From Burkholderiales bacterium (GTDB lineage Bacteria; Pseudomonadota; Gammaproteobacteria; Burkholderiales; WYBJ01), in contig JALHQN010000004.1 in NCBI GenBank assembly GCA_022841915.1, positions 186,001 to 250,000 on the forward strand: a stretch of DNA of 64,000 nucleotides, in the 5' to 3' direction. Of the stretch, positions 26,361 to 34,206 are shown piece by piece (the first letter of the stretch is position 1; each line of letters begins with the position of its first letter). The notes under the pieces are model-generated. The model was not told the DNA's origin. It saw only the letters and a list, made by a program, of their open reading frames with translations, and ran no database searches. The translations under genes and the position numbers were made by a program.

Positions 26361-27119
26361 TCAGGTGGCCGCCACCAGACAATGCGCACGCAGAAACGAG
26401 CGAATCTGCCGCACTGCGATGGGTATGCGCTCTTTTGGATCTTTCCAGGGAAACATGCTGACCTCGGATCTTGGGGCCAGCATGACTGTCTCCATGGCTA
26501 CGGCATAGGGATGCGCCGGAATGTCGTCGGGCAGCACCAGAACGGGCGTCTGGCAGGCGCGCACGAAATCGCGCGTCACGGTGAAGACGAAATCCGGATC
26601 GGTGCGATACATTCGAGTTAGAAACCTGTCGATCGTGTCGAGCGGGATCTCCGGCCTGCGCGCGTGCAGCTCGGGCCCCCAGTGCTGCATGTTGTTCTGA
26701 TAGAACAGATCTGGCATCTCCTTGCGGGATCCGCTCGGCTGCGCCAGCACGGCCGCGACGACGCGATCCGGCGCTCGCCGCAGCAGATTCCATACGAATG
26801 GCCCGCCGATGCAGAAGCCGAGCACGGCGAACCGATCGATGCCCAGATGATCCATCAGGCCCAGATGGTCGTCGGTATAGGCATCCCAGGGCCGCTCGAC
26901 TTCGAGCGGTCCCGTCGACTGACCGTCCTTGGCGTTGCGCAGATCCGAGGCGATGCAGCGGTACGCTTGCTTGAATTCCTCCATGGGGTTGAAGGGCGAT
27001 CCCTTGGTCAGATTGGCCATCGTCGCGTTCAGTCCGCCGCCCGGGATGATCAGCAGCGGAAATCCGGTGCCTGCTTCCTGGTAATGGATGCGGACGCTGC
27101 CCTTGTCGTAGAACGGCAT
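26361..27119 (-). CDS. Alpha/beta hydrolase with Cys at the nucleophile elbow
   Basis: A 252-residue alpha/beta-hydrolase fold protein. It starts MPFYDKGSVRIHYQEAG and has LLIIPGGGLNATM as oxyanion region. The nucleophile elbow reads VLGFCIGGPF, with Cys in place of Ser, as in dienelactone hydrolases. A candidate Asp is in LVLPDDIPAHP, with His just after it. AAGGAG precedes the ATG at 27117-27119; the frame stays open far upstream but that part has no family resemblance. It diverges from the luciferase-like gene and may belong to the same catabolic cluster. Confidence 0.8.
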   Translation of the reverse strand: MPFYDKGSVRIHYQEAGTGFPLLIIPGGGLNATMANLTKGSPFNPMEEFKQAYRCIASDLRNAKDGQSTGPLEVERPWDAYTDDHLGLMDHLGIDRFAVLGFCIGGPFVWNLLRRAPDRVVAAVLAQPSGSRKEMPDLFYQNNMQHWGPELHARRPEIPLDTIDRFLTRMYRTDPDFVFTVTRDFVRACQTPVLVLPDDIPAHPYAVAMETVMLAPRSEVSMFPWKDPKERIPIAVRQIRSFLRAHCLVAAT

Positions 27120-27665
27120 GGCTGCTCCTTCGCTGTGTGTTGCGTGCCCGACTCGGCGCGCATCGTGTGCGTCGCCATCGCGAGTCGTCGTCATCGGGTT
27201 GCATTGAGTTCGCCGCGCCGCAACACATCCAAACGCGGCTTGAGCGGGAGAGTGGACCGGCACCGTGCGCCCGTCAATACGGAATCGCCCCCGCGTCGAG
27301 AAAGGCGGGGTCGATGATTCACGCCTGCTGCTTCCCGAGCTCAAACTCGTCTTGTCATTTCGCAAAAAAGCCCCTAATGTCCCGGCACGAAGGCGAACAC
27401 TCGGCCAGATGCCGAGGCTCTTGCCGGAGGAGGGGACTCGGTGGTGCGGCGATGGCGAAAGGTGCATGGGTTGCGCCAGCGCGCAGGTGCCCGGCAAAAA
27501 ATTCAGCGAGCAATGCAACGGTTGCGTGACTCTCCGGCGCGAGCGCAGGATGCTCCTGGGGGTGACTGCTGCACGATCGAGGCGGAGATGTTCTCGCATG
27601 GCCGCGCCCTGGCGCCGGCCATGCCGCCGTGGTGAACTGCGGCACACTGTGCGAAAGGAACTCAC
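27120..27665. other. Divergent intergenic region
   Basis: 546 bases between the hydrolase (-) and the luciferase-like gene (+). It must carry promoters for both directions. I see no gene, clear palindrome or RNA structure. Confidence 0.6.
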
Positions 27666-28691
27666 ATGAAGTTCGGCATTTTCGGTGGCGGCAAGATCGG
27701 CGGCAAAGCGAACCCGCTGGGCGACAGCTACGCCTACCAGGATTTCATCCAGTACGTGATCGACGCCGAGGACCTCGGTTTTCAAAGTGCGTTTCTGGTC
27801 GAACACCACTTCACGGGCGTGGGGCAGCTTTCCGCTTCGTTGAGTCTTCTCACCTTTCTCGCTGCGCGCACCAGTCGCATCCGGCTCGGCTCTGCGGTCA
27901 TCGTGCTGCCCTGGCACAACCCGGTGCTGCTGGCCGAGCAGGTCGCAACCCTCGATCTGCTCTCCGGCGGGCGCTACGAGATGGGCGTCGGCCGCGGTTA
28001 TCGCAAGGAAGAGTTCGATTCGTTCTGCATCCCCTTGAGCGAGGCGCAGGAGCGTTATGTCGAATGCTTCGAGCTGTTGATCAAGTCGCTCAGTAGCAAG
28101 GAGCGTTTTTCTCACCACAGCAAGTACTGGAACTTCGAGAACATCATCGTCGAACCGGCGCCGATGCAGCAGCCGCATCCGCCGGTGTGGATGGCCGCCG
28201 GGACGCCGCAGGGCATCGAGTATGTCGCCAGCCAGGGCCATGGCGTGCTGTTCGATCAGATTGCGTCCATCGCCGAGATCGTCGAGCGCGTGAACATCTA
28301 CCTCGATGCGCAGGAAAAAAGTGGTTACGCCCGGGATGCGATGCGATGCGGCGTCACGCGCGCGCTGCACATCCTCAACAACGAGTCCGAGCGCGAGAAA
28401 GCCTACGAGCGTCGGCGCGAGACCTTGAAGAAGATCGGTGCGCTGGCGCGGCGGCCGGGTGCGAATACGCCCGCAACCTTCGCCGACGTCGACATCGCCA
28501 ATGACGACGCCGCCCTGATCGGCACCCCGGAGGAAATCGCCGAGCGTCTGCAGAAGCTCGCCGATGGCGGCGTCGAGTACGTGCTGCTGACCAGCGCCAC
28601 TGCCAACCGGGCAACGCTGGAAACGTTCATGAACAAGATCGTGCCGCAGGTGAAACTGCGCGCTCCGACGCCGCGCAAGGCCGTGGCCTGA
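27666..28691 (+). CDS. Luciferase-like flavin-dependent monooxygenase (LLM family)
   Basis: A 341-residue TIM-barrel enzyme of the bacterial luciferase-like family, which uses reduced FMN and oxygen. Landmarks are the N-terminal MKFGIFGGG, AEDLGFQSAFLVEHHF, SRIRLGSAVIVLPWHNPVLLAEQ (given as RIRLGSAVIVLPWHNP), LDLLSGGRYEMGVGRGY, PHPPVWMAAGTP and the final IGTPEEIAERLQ. AAAGGAA precedes the ATG. It is followed 46 bases later by an alpha/beta hydrolase, then a Bug receptor and an amidohydrolase, consistent with oxidation and hydrolysis of an imported compound. Confidence 0.9.
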   Translation: MKFGIFGGGKIGGKANPLGDSYAYQDFIQYVIDAEDLGFQSAFLVEHHFTGVGQLSASLSLLTFLAARTSRIRLGSAVIVLPWHNPVLLAEQVATLDLLSGGRYEMGVGRGYRKEEFDSFCIPLSEAQERYVECFELLIKSLSSKERFSHHSKYWNFENIIVEPAPMQQPHPPVWMAAGTPQGIEYVASQGHGVLFDQIASIAEIVERVNIYLDAQEKSGYARDAMRCGVTRALHILNNESEREKAYERRRETLKKIGALARRPGANTPATFADVDIANDDAALIGTPEEIAERLQKLADGGVEYVLLTSATANRATLETFMNKIVPQVKLRAPTPRKAVA

Positions 28692-28737
28692 GCGATCGGC
28701 TAAGCGGCGTTTGGTCGAATCGATTCCCGGAGGGGTG

Positions 28738-29538
28738 ATGGCAGGGCAGAAAATCGCAGCGAACTACAAGCAAGCGTTCGTGCTCACGGCGGCACACGGG
28801 CGCATGCATTACCTCGAGGCGGGCAGCGGCTCGCCGATGATCCTGATCCACACCAATGGCGGCTCCGTTCACCAGTACACGAAAGTCTTCGATGCACTGG
28901 GCAAGTCGCACCGCGTCATCGCCTGGGAGATGCCCGGACACGGCGATTGCGATCCGCTGACGCGGCACTACTCGATCGAGGATTATTGCGATGCGCTCGC
29001 CTGCTTCATGGATGCGCTCGGCATCGCGGCTGCGCACATCTCGGGCACGTCCTGCGGGGGGACGATCACCGCTTGTTTCGCCAACCGGTTCGCCAGTCGC
29101 ACGCTCTCGGCGGTGATCGTCGAGACGCCGCTGCGCAACTACGACGACTGGGGTGCGCGCTGGGACCACACCGAGGGCAACTTCGGCATCCCGACACAGA
29201 GCGCCGCCGAGATCGCTCAGCGTGTTGCGCATGTCGACGATGCCTTCGTTACACGCTGGAATGCCGACCGCAACAAGGCCGGCGCCAAGACGATGATGAG
29301 CGTGATGTGGGCGATGCGCAACTACGACGTCCAGGCGGCCGTGGCTTCGGTTCGGCGCCCGGCGATGATGCTCTACGGCGCCAAGGGGCCGACCATCGGT
29401 CTGCGCGACCGGCTGCAGACGCTCGCGCCGAGCATGCCTGTCAGCGTCCTGGAGAATTCGGGCCACTTCCCCATGTTGGATGAGCCCGCGGCCTTTGCGC
29501 ACGCCCTGGCAGCTTTCGCGAGGTCCGCGGGCGGCTGA
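28738..29538 (+). CDS. Alpha/beta hydrolase
   Basis: A 266-residue hydrolase. The oxyanion segment is ILIHTNGGSVHQY, the nucleophile elbow SGTSCGGTITA (Ser in GTSCG), and the final His is in NSGHFPMLDEP. EMPGHGDCD is the typical strand-4 region. The ATG at 28738 has GGAGG upstream. It is 46 bases after the luciferase-like monooxygenase and likely cotranscribed with it; esters or lactones formed by oxygenation are plausible substrates, which is inference. Confidence 0.87.
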   Translation: MAGQKIAANYKQAFVLTAAHGRMHYLEAGSGSPMILIHTNGGSVHQYTKVFDALGKSHRVIAWEMPGHGDCDPLTRHYSIEDYCDALACFMDALGIAAAHISGTSCGGTITACFANRFASRTLSAVIVETPLRNYDDWGARWDHTEGNFGIPTQSAAEIAQRVAHVDDAFVTRWNADRNKAGAKTMMSVMWAMRNYDVQAAVASVRRPAMMLYGAKGPTIGLRDRLQTLAPSMPVSVLENSGHFPMLDEPAAFAHALAAFARSAGG

Positions 29539-29616
29539 GTATTCCTGAATAGCAGCACGGTTCCGAGGATATCGCCAAAGCAGCGGTATCCGATCCTGAT
29601 ATCGGAGGAGGTGGAC

Positions 29617-30597
29617 ATGTTCGACGACGCTCGAGCGAGGCGTGCGCTGGGTGCATTGCTGGCGGGGTGGATCGTGAGTGCGGCGGGATCGGCGGTGCAT
29701 GCGGCGGATGCTTATCCGTCGCGGCCGATCCGGATCGTGCTCGGTTCGGCGGCCGGTTCCGGATCCGACGTCGTTGCGCGCGTATTGACTCACCGACTGT
29801 CCGAGAACATCGGCCAGCCGGTCGTGGTCGACAACCGCCCCGGCGCGGCCGGTCTGATCGGGGCGGAGATCGTCGCTCGGGCCACGCCCGACGGATACAC
29901 CGTTTTCATCGCAACGCTGACCCAGCATCTGAGCACCACTTTGCAGAACAAGCATCGGCTCGAGAAGGAATTCGAGCCGATCGGATTTCTCGCCAACACG
30001 CCGTTCATGCTCGTGACCACCGCGAGCATTCCGGTCAAGACGACCGAGGAGCTGATCGCCTACGCCAAGGCTCGTCCCGGCAAGCTGCTGTTCGGTTCCA
30101 GCGGCACGGGGGGCTCCCTGCACATCTGCATCGAGGTGCTGCAGAGCATGGCCGGGCTGAAGATGGTGCACGTGCCCTACAAAGGATCGGCGGGTGCCAT
30201 TACCGAGTTGATGAGCGGAGCGATCCAGCTGTTGTGTCCGCCCGTCGCCGCCATGACCCCCTTCATGAACAATCCCAAGCTGCGTGTGCTTGCAGTGACG
30301 ACCAAGGAGGCGACCTCGCTCGCGCCGGGGCATCCCCCCGTTTCGCAGGCGCTGCCGGGCTATGCGTTCCCGGGTTGGTACGGCGCATTCGCGCCGCTGA
30401 ATACGCCCAAACACATCGTCGCGAGGCTGCACAAGGAATTCGCCCGCACGATCGATACGCCGGATATGCGCGAGCGCCTGCTCAAGGTGGGCGTCGAGCC
30501 CGCGATGTCGACACCGCAAGAATTCCGAGAATTTCTGGCCAGCGAGACCAAGCGGATGGCCAAGGTGCTGAGCGATGCGGGGGTGCAAGCGAAGTAG
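29617..30597 (+). CDS. Bug-family receptor of the monooxygenase cluster
   Basis: A 326-residue exported protein with a signal peptide through VHAAD. Landmarks are YPSRPIRIVLGSAAGSGSD, VDNRPGAAGLIGAEIV, TPDGYTVFI and VPYKGSAGAITELMSG. GGAGGAGG precedes the ATG at 29617. It follows the hydrolase by 78 bases and precedes the amidohydrolase by 171 bases, all on the plus strand, so it is the likely capture protein for the cluster's substrate. Confidence 0.9.
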   Translation: MFDDARARRALGALLAGWIVSAAGSAVHAADAYPSRPIRIVLGSAAGSGSDVVARVLTHRLSENIGQPVVVDNRPGAAGLIGAEIVARATPDGYTVFIATLTQHLSTTLQNKHRLEKEFEPIGFLANTPFMLVTTASIPVKTTEELIAYAKARPGKLLFGSSGTGGSLHICIEVLQSMAGLKMVHVPYKGSAGAITELMSGAIQLLCPPVAAMTPFMNNPKLRVLAVTTKEATSLAPGHPPVSQALPGYAFPGWYGAFAPLNTPKHIVARLHKEFARTIDTPDMRERLLKVGVEPAMSTPQEFREFLASETKRMAKVLSDAGVQAK

Positions 30598-30768
30598 GCG
30601 TCACCGGCGTTGATCAGTGGTGTGCCGTCTTCGGCGATCGGTTCGTGCCGGCGCCCATCGTGTGAGTTTGCCATGCCCGTCTGATCCAATGTGCCTGCCC
30701 CCAACCTGGACGCGCGCTCCGCGACCTGCTGCAATAGGATCCATCATTCCACGAGGAGGAAGGCCACC

Positions 30769-31611
30769 ATGCCGATCATCGATTCCCAGGTGCACGTCTA
30801 TGAAGCGAACACGCCCCAGCGTCCCTGGCACAGCGTGCCGAATTGGCCCGATCACGTGAACGGCGACGAGATGGTGGCGGCGATGGATAAGGTCGGCGTG
30901 GACGGCGCGATCTTCATCTCCGCCTTTTCGATGTATCGCTACGATGCCAGCTATGCCGTGGAAGTGCAGCGCGCTCATCCCAGCCGTTTCGCGCTGGTGA
31001 AGCCGGTCGACCCGGATGATCCGAACGTGGCCGACGTCGTCGCCGAGTGGAAGAAGACGCCGGGGACGGTGGGCATTCGCATCATGATGACGAAGGAGGC
31101 GGGACGCGATCCCGCCGATCCCGGGCTGGACCGCATTCTGCGCGCCGCCGTGAAGTACGACTTCCCGGTGAACATGTTGTGCTGGGGCAACCTGGAAGCG
31201 GGCACGGCCCTGATCGACCGTCACCCCGACACGCGCTTCATCCTCGACCATCTCGCGCTCCTGCAGCCCCGCACGCCGCCCGCCCCGGCCGAGCCCTGGG
31301 CCGACTTGCCCAAGGTGTTGGCGTTGGCGAAGCGTCCGAACGCCGTGATCAAGGTCAGCGGCGCCTGCACGCTGTCCAAGCGGCCGTATCCGTTCGCGGA
31401 CATCTGGGATCCGCTCGCGCGCGTGTTCGACGCCTGGGGTTTCGAGCGCTGCCTATGGGGCACCGACTGGACGCGCGCCTTCGCGGTCGTCAATTACGAG
31501 CAGGCTGTCGAGCCTTTCCGGCTGACCGATCGTCTCAGCGACAGTGAACGCGCCATGCTGATGGGGGGCGCTTGCGCGAAGGCCTACGGCTGGTCGCCGA
31601 CGAAGGCCTGA
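30769..31611 (+). CDS. Amidohydrolase family 2 (TIM-barrel metal hydrolase)
   Basis: A 280-residue TIM-barrel hydrolase of the amidohydrolase-2/COG3618 type, which includes lactonases and decarboxylases. The metal site pieces are IIDSQVHVYE at the N-terminus (Gln where the first His of HxH is often found), RFILDHLAL in the middle, and the final Asp in CLWGTDWTR. GAGGAGGAA precedes the ATG at 30769. As the last gene of the monooxygenase-hydrolase-Bug series it may open a lactone or cleave an acid of the same pathway. The exact reaction is unknown. Confidence 0.85.
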   Translation: MPIIDSQVHVYEANTPQRPWHSVPNWPDHVNGDEMVAAMDKVGVDGAIFISAFSMYRYDASYAVEVQRAHPSRFALVKPVDPDDPNVADVVAEWKKTPGTVGIRIMMTKEAGRDPADPGLDRILRAAVKYDFPVNMLCWGNLEAGTALIDRHPDTRFILDHLALLQPRTPPAPAEPWADLPKVLALAKRPNAVIKVSGACTLSKRPYPFADIWDPLARVFDAWGFERCLWGTDWTRAFAVVNYEQAVEPFRLTDRLSDSERAMLMGGACAKAYGWSPTKA

Positions 31612-31626
31612 AGCAAGCACCCGACA

Positions 31627-31655
31627 GGCGCCGCCGTGTCCGTGGCGACGGCGCC
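31627..31655. terminator. Hairpin between convergent genes
   Basis: GGCGCCGCCG pairs with CGACGGCGCC (one mismatch) around a 9-base loop, 15 bases after the amidohydrolase stop and before the convergent Bug receptor end at 31795. Confidence 0.5.
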
Positions 31656-31794
31656 CTAGAGCACTTCATGGGGCTCGCGCGCGAGCAGCGCAGCGCATGG
31701 TGTCCGGGCGGTGCTCGCTTCTACGCCGGCCGGCACGGATCGGTCGCCGCCGGCAAGATGAAGCGCCGCGCGTGCGAACGGCATAACAGGGCTG

Positions 31795-32784
31795 TCACTT
31801 GCCGCCCATTCCGATGCCTGCGTCGCGGACCACTTTCGTCCAGCGCGCCACCTCGCTGCGGACCCATTCGCGCAGTTCCTGCGGCGTGCCGCCGGCCGGC
31901 ACCATGCCTATCCTCTCGATATGCTTGATGAATTCGGCATTGGCGAGCGCTCGCCGCATCTCCTGGTTGATCTTGTCGACGATGGCTGCGGGGGTGCCGG
32001 CCGGAGCGACGATCCCGTACCAGCCGTCGTTGGTGAATCCTGGCAACGTCTCCGCCATCGTGGGCACCTCGGGTATGTTCGAGAGCCGCTTCGGATGGCC
32101 GGTCGCGATCGCAGTCAGCTTGCCGGCGCTCACTTGCGGGTACGTGCCCGTCACGCTGCCGATGAAGCTCTGGATCCGATGGCCGAGCAGATCGGTCATC
32201 GCGGGGCCGGCGCCCTTGTAGGGCACATGAACGAACTTCGCCCCGCTCATGGCGCTGAGCAATTCGCAGCTCAGATGACCGACCGAGCCGACGCCGGGCG
32301 AGGCGCAAGTGAGCTTGCCGGGCTGAGCCTTGGCGAGGGCGATCAATTCGGTGAGTGTTTTCGCCGGCACTGCCGCATGCGTGACGAGCAACTGCGGCAC
32401 GTAGGCTGCAAGGCCGACATGGGCGAAATCCTTGACGGAGTCGTAATCGAGCTTGGCACCGAAGGCAGGATTGGTCGTCATGCCCGAGGAGGCGCCCAGC
32501 AGGAGCGTGTATCCGTCCGGTGCGGCCTTGGCGGCCAGCGTATGCGCGATCGCAGTGCCGGCGCCGGGGCGATTGTCCGAGACCACGGGCACGCCCCACT
32601 TCTCCGAGAGCCAGGTGCCGAACGCGCGGGCCAGAGGGTCGGCCGAGCCGCCGGGCGGAAAGGGCACGATGAAGCGGATCGGCTTGTTGGGGTAGGTCAT
32701 CTCTGCTGCCTGACTCGATGCAGTCGCCGTCGAGACGGCGAGGCCGGCGCAAAGCACCGTCCACACTCGATGTGACATTGTCAT
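31795..32784 (-). CDS. Bug-family receptor
   Basis: A 329-residue exported protein, signal peptide ending SSQAAE. Landmarks are YPNKPIRFIVPFPPGGSAD, SDNRPGAGTAIAHTLAAK, APDGYTLLLG and VPYKGAGPAMTDLLGH. GGAGGAGG lies upstream; either the ATG at 32782-32784 or the one two codons later (32776-32778), which is better spaced, may be used. It diverges from the receptor at 33223 and is not linked to enzyme genes on its own strand. Confidence 0.9.
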   Translation of the reverse strand: MTMSHRVWTVLCAGLAVSTATASSQAAEMTYPNKPIRFIVPFPPGGSADPLARAFGTWLSEKWGVPVVSDNRPGAGTAIAHTLAAKAAPDGYTLLLGASSGMTTNPAFGAKLDYDSVKDFAHVGLAAYVPQLLVTHAAVPAKTLTELIALAKAQPGKLTCASPGVGSVGHLSCELLSAMSGAKFVHVPYKGAGPAMTDLLGHRIQSFIGSVTGTYPQVSAGKLTAIATGHPKRLSNIPEVPTMAETLPGFTNDGWYGIVAPAGTPAAIVDKINQEMRRALANAEFIKHIERIGMVPAGGTPQELREWVRSEVARWTKVVRDAGIGMGGK

Positions 32785-33222
32785 GCCTCCTCCGGGCGTC
32801 GTTGAGTAAAGTCCGGGGCCTCTGCGGGCCGAAACGAAACGAAACGAAACAGGTGCGCCGATGCGGCGATCAGGCGAGCCCGACCGCCCCGCGACGAGCG
32901 GGCGCTAGGGCTCGTGGATCCTGAGGCGGCGATGCTTGCGGCTCGCCCTGCTCGAGCAACGAGCGGGGTGTTCCGAGGCGATGCAGGCAGCGCGTGAATG
33001 ATGCATGCTGCCGGGCGTCGATGTGGTCTTCACAGTACGGCCTTCCCATGAGCGGCTCCGTGGCATCCTGCACCCGAACGGCATACGAAAGCAAGTGCCG
33101 GCACGCGTACGGACAACCGCGGGATGAGCCGCGCTGCCGTGCTGCGGCGCACCGAGCATTGCTTTTTGCGTAGCCCGGTCCGATGATGCAGACGCGACTG
33201 CACAAAGACACAGGAGGAGGCC
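32785..33222. other. Divergent intergenic region between two Bug genes
   Basis: 438 bases without a supportable gene, holding the promoters of two divergently read Bug receptors. The only clear structure is the (GAAAC)4 tandem repeat at 32831-32850. Confidence 0.6.
32831..32850. repeat. Pentanucleotide tandem repeat (GAAAC)x4
   Basis: Four perfect copies of GAAAC lie 47 bases upstream of the Bug receptor start at 32784. Short tandem repeats at this distance can change promoter spacing by slippage; whether this one varies is unknown. Confidence 0.7.
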
Positions 33223-34206
33223 ATGCGCTGGAGACGCCTTTGGGGTGGGATCGGATGCATCGCCGGCTTGGGCATGGGGGCGCAGGTTCAGGCCGCCGCC
33301 GCGACGGCTTATCCAACGAAGCCGGTGCGCATCGTCGTCGGTTTCACGCCGGGCGGCGGCACGGACGTGGCGGCGAGAATTCTCGCGCAGCGACTCGCCG
33401 ATACGGTGAAGCAATCGTTCGTCGTGGAGAATCGCCCGGGTGCGAGCGGCGCCATCGGAGCCGAACTGGTCATGAAGTCGGCGCCGGACGGCTACACGCT
33501 GTCGGTGGGCACGACGACCACGCATTCGGTCGTGCCGCAGCTTGTCCCGAATACGCCGTATCACCCGGTGCGGGATTTTGCGTCGGTCATGCAGATCGCC
33601 AACTCGCCGCTGTTTCTCGTCGTGCACCCTTCGACGCAGATCCGAACGGCTGCCGACCTGATCAAGATCGCCAAGGCACGCCCGGACCAGCTCAATTACG
33701 GCTCTGGCGGCGTTGGTACGACGCCGCATATGGCAGGCGAATTGTTCAAGCTGATGTCCGGTATGCGCATGGTCATGGTCCCCTACAAAGGCGAAGCGCC
33801 GGCGATCGCGGATCTGCTCGGCGGTCAGATCTCTCTCATCTTCGCCAATCTGCCGGTCGTGCTGCCGCATGTCGTCGCGGGCCGTCTGCGCGGCGTGGGC
33901 ATGACGAGCGCGGAGCGCGTGCCCGGTCTGACCCAGTATCCGACGGTGGCTGAGACCGGTTTGCCCGGCTACCAGGCAGGGACATGGTTCGGCTTGTTCG
34001 CGCCTGCAGCGACACCGCGCGAAGTCGTGCTCAAGCTCAACGCGGATGCCGTCGCTGCGCTCACGCAGCCCGACGTCCGGGCGAAGATCGCCACCCAGGG
34101 CATGTTCGTGGTGGCCAATTCACCCGATCAGTTCACCGAGTTCGTGAAGGCCGAGTACGAGAAGTGGGGCAAGGTCATCAAGGACGCGAACCTGCGGCCG
34201 AGTTGA
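33223..34206 (+). CDS. Bug-family receptor
   Basis: A 327-residue exported protein with a signal peptide through AQVQA. Landmarks are YPTKPVRIVVGFTPGGGTD, VENRPGASGAIGAELVMK, APDGYTLSVG and VPYKGEAPAIADLLGG. CAGGAGGAGG precedes the ATG. Its 3' end overlaps the 3' end of the fused CoA-transferase gene (34178) on the other strand by 29 bases, so the two genes share coding bases tail to tail. Confidence 0.9.
   Translation: MRWRRLWGGIGCIAGLGMGAQVQAAAATAYPTKPVRIVVGFTPGGGTDVAARILAQRLADTVKQSFVVENRPGASGAIGAELVMKSAPDGYTLSVGTTTTHSVVPQLVPNTPYHPVRDFASVMQIANSPLFLVVHPSTQIRTAADLIKIAKARPDQLNYGSGGVGTTPHMAGELFKLMSGMRMVMVPYKGEAPAIADLLGGQISLIFANLPVVLPHVVAGRLRGVGMTSAERVPGLTQYPTVAETGLPGYQAGTWFGLFAPAATPREVVLKLNADAVAALTQPDVRAKIATQGMFVVANSPDQFTEFVKAEYEKWGKVIKDANLRPS

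Noticed and set aside
26361-28370. A 669-codon minus-strand open frame covering the hydrolase and the antisense of the luciferase-like gene
   Set aside because: Only the part from 27119 has family resemblance and a ribosome-binding site; the rest is antisense to a well-supported gene.
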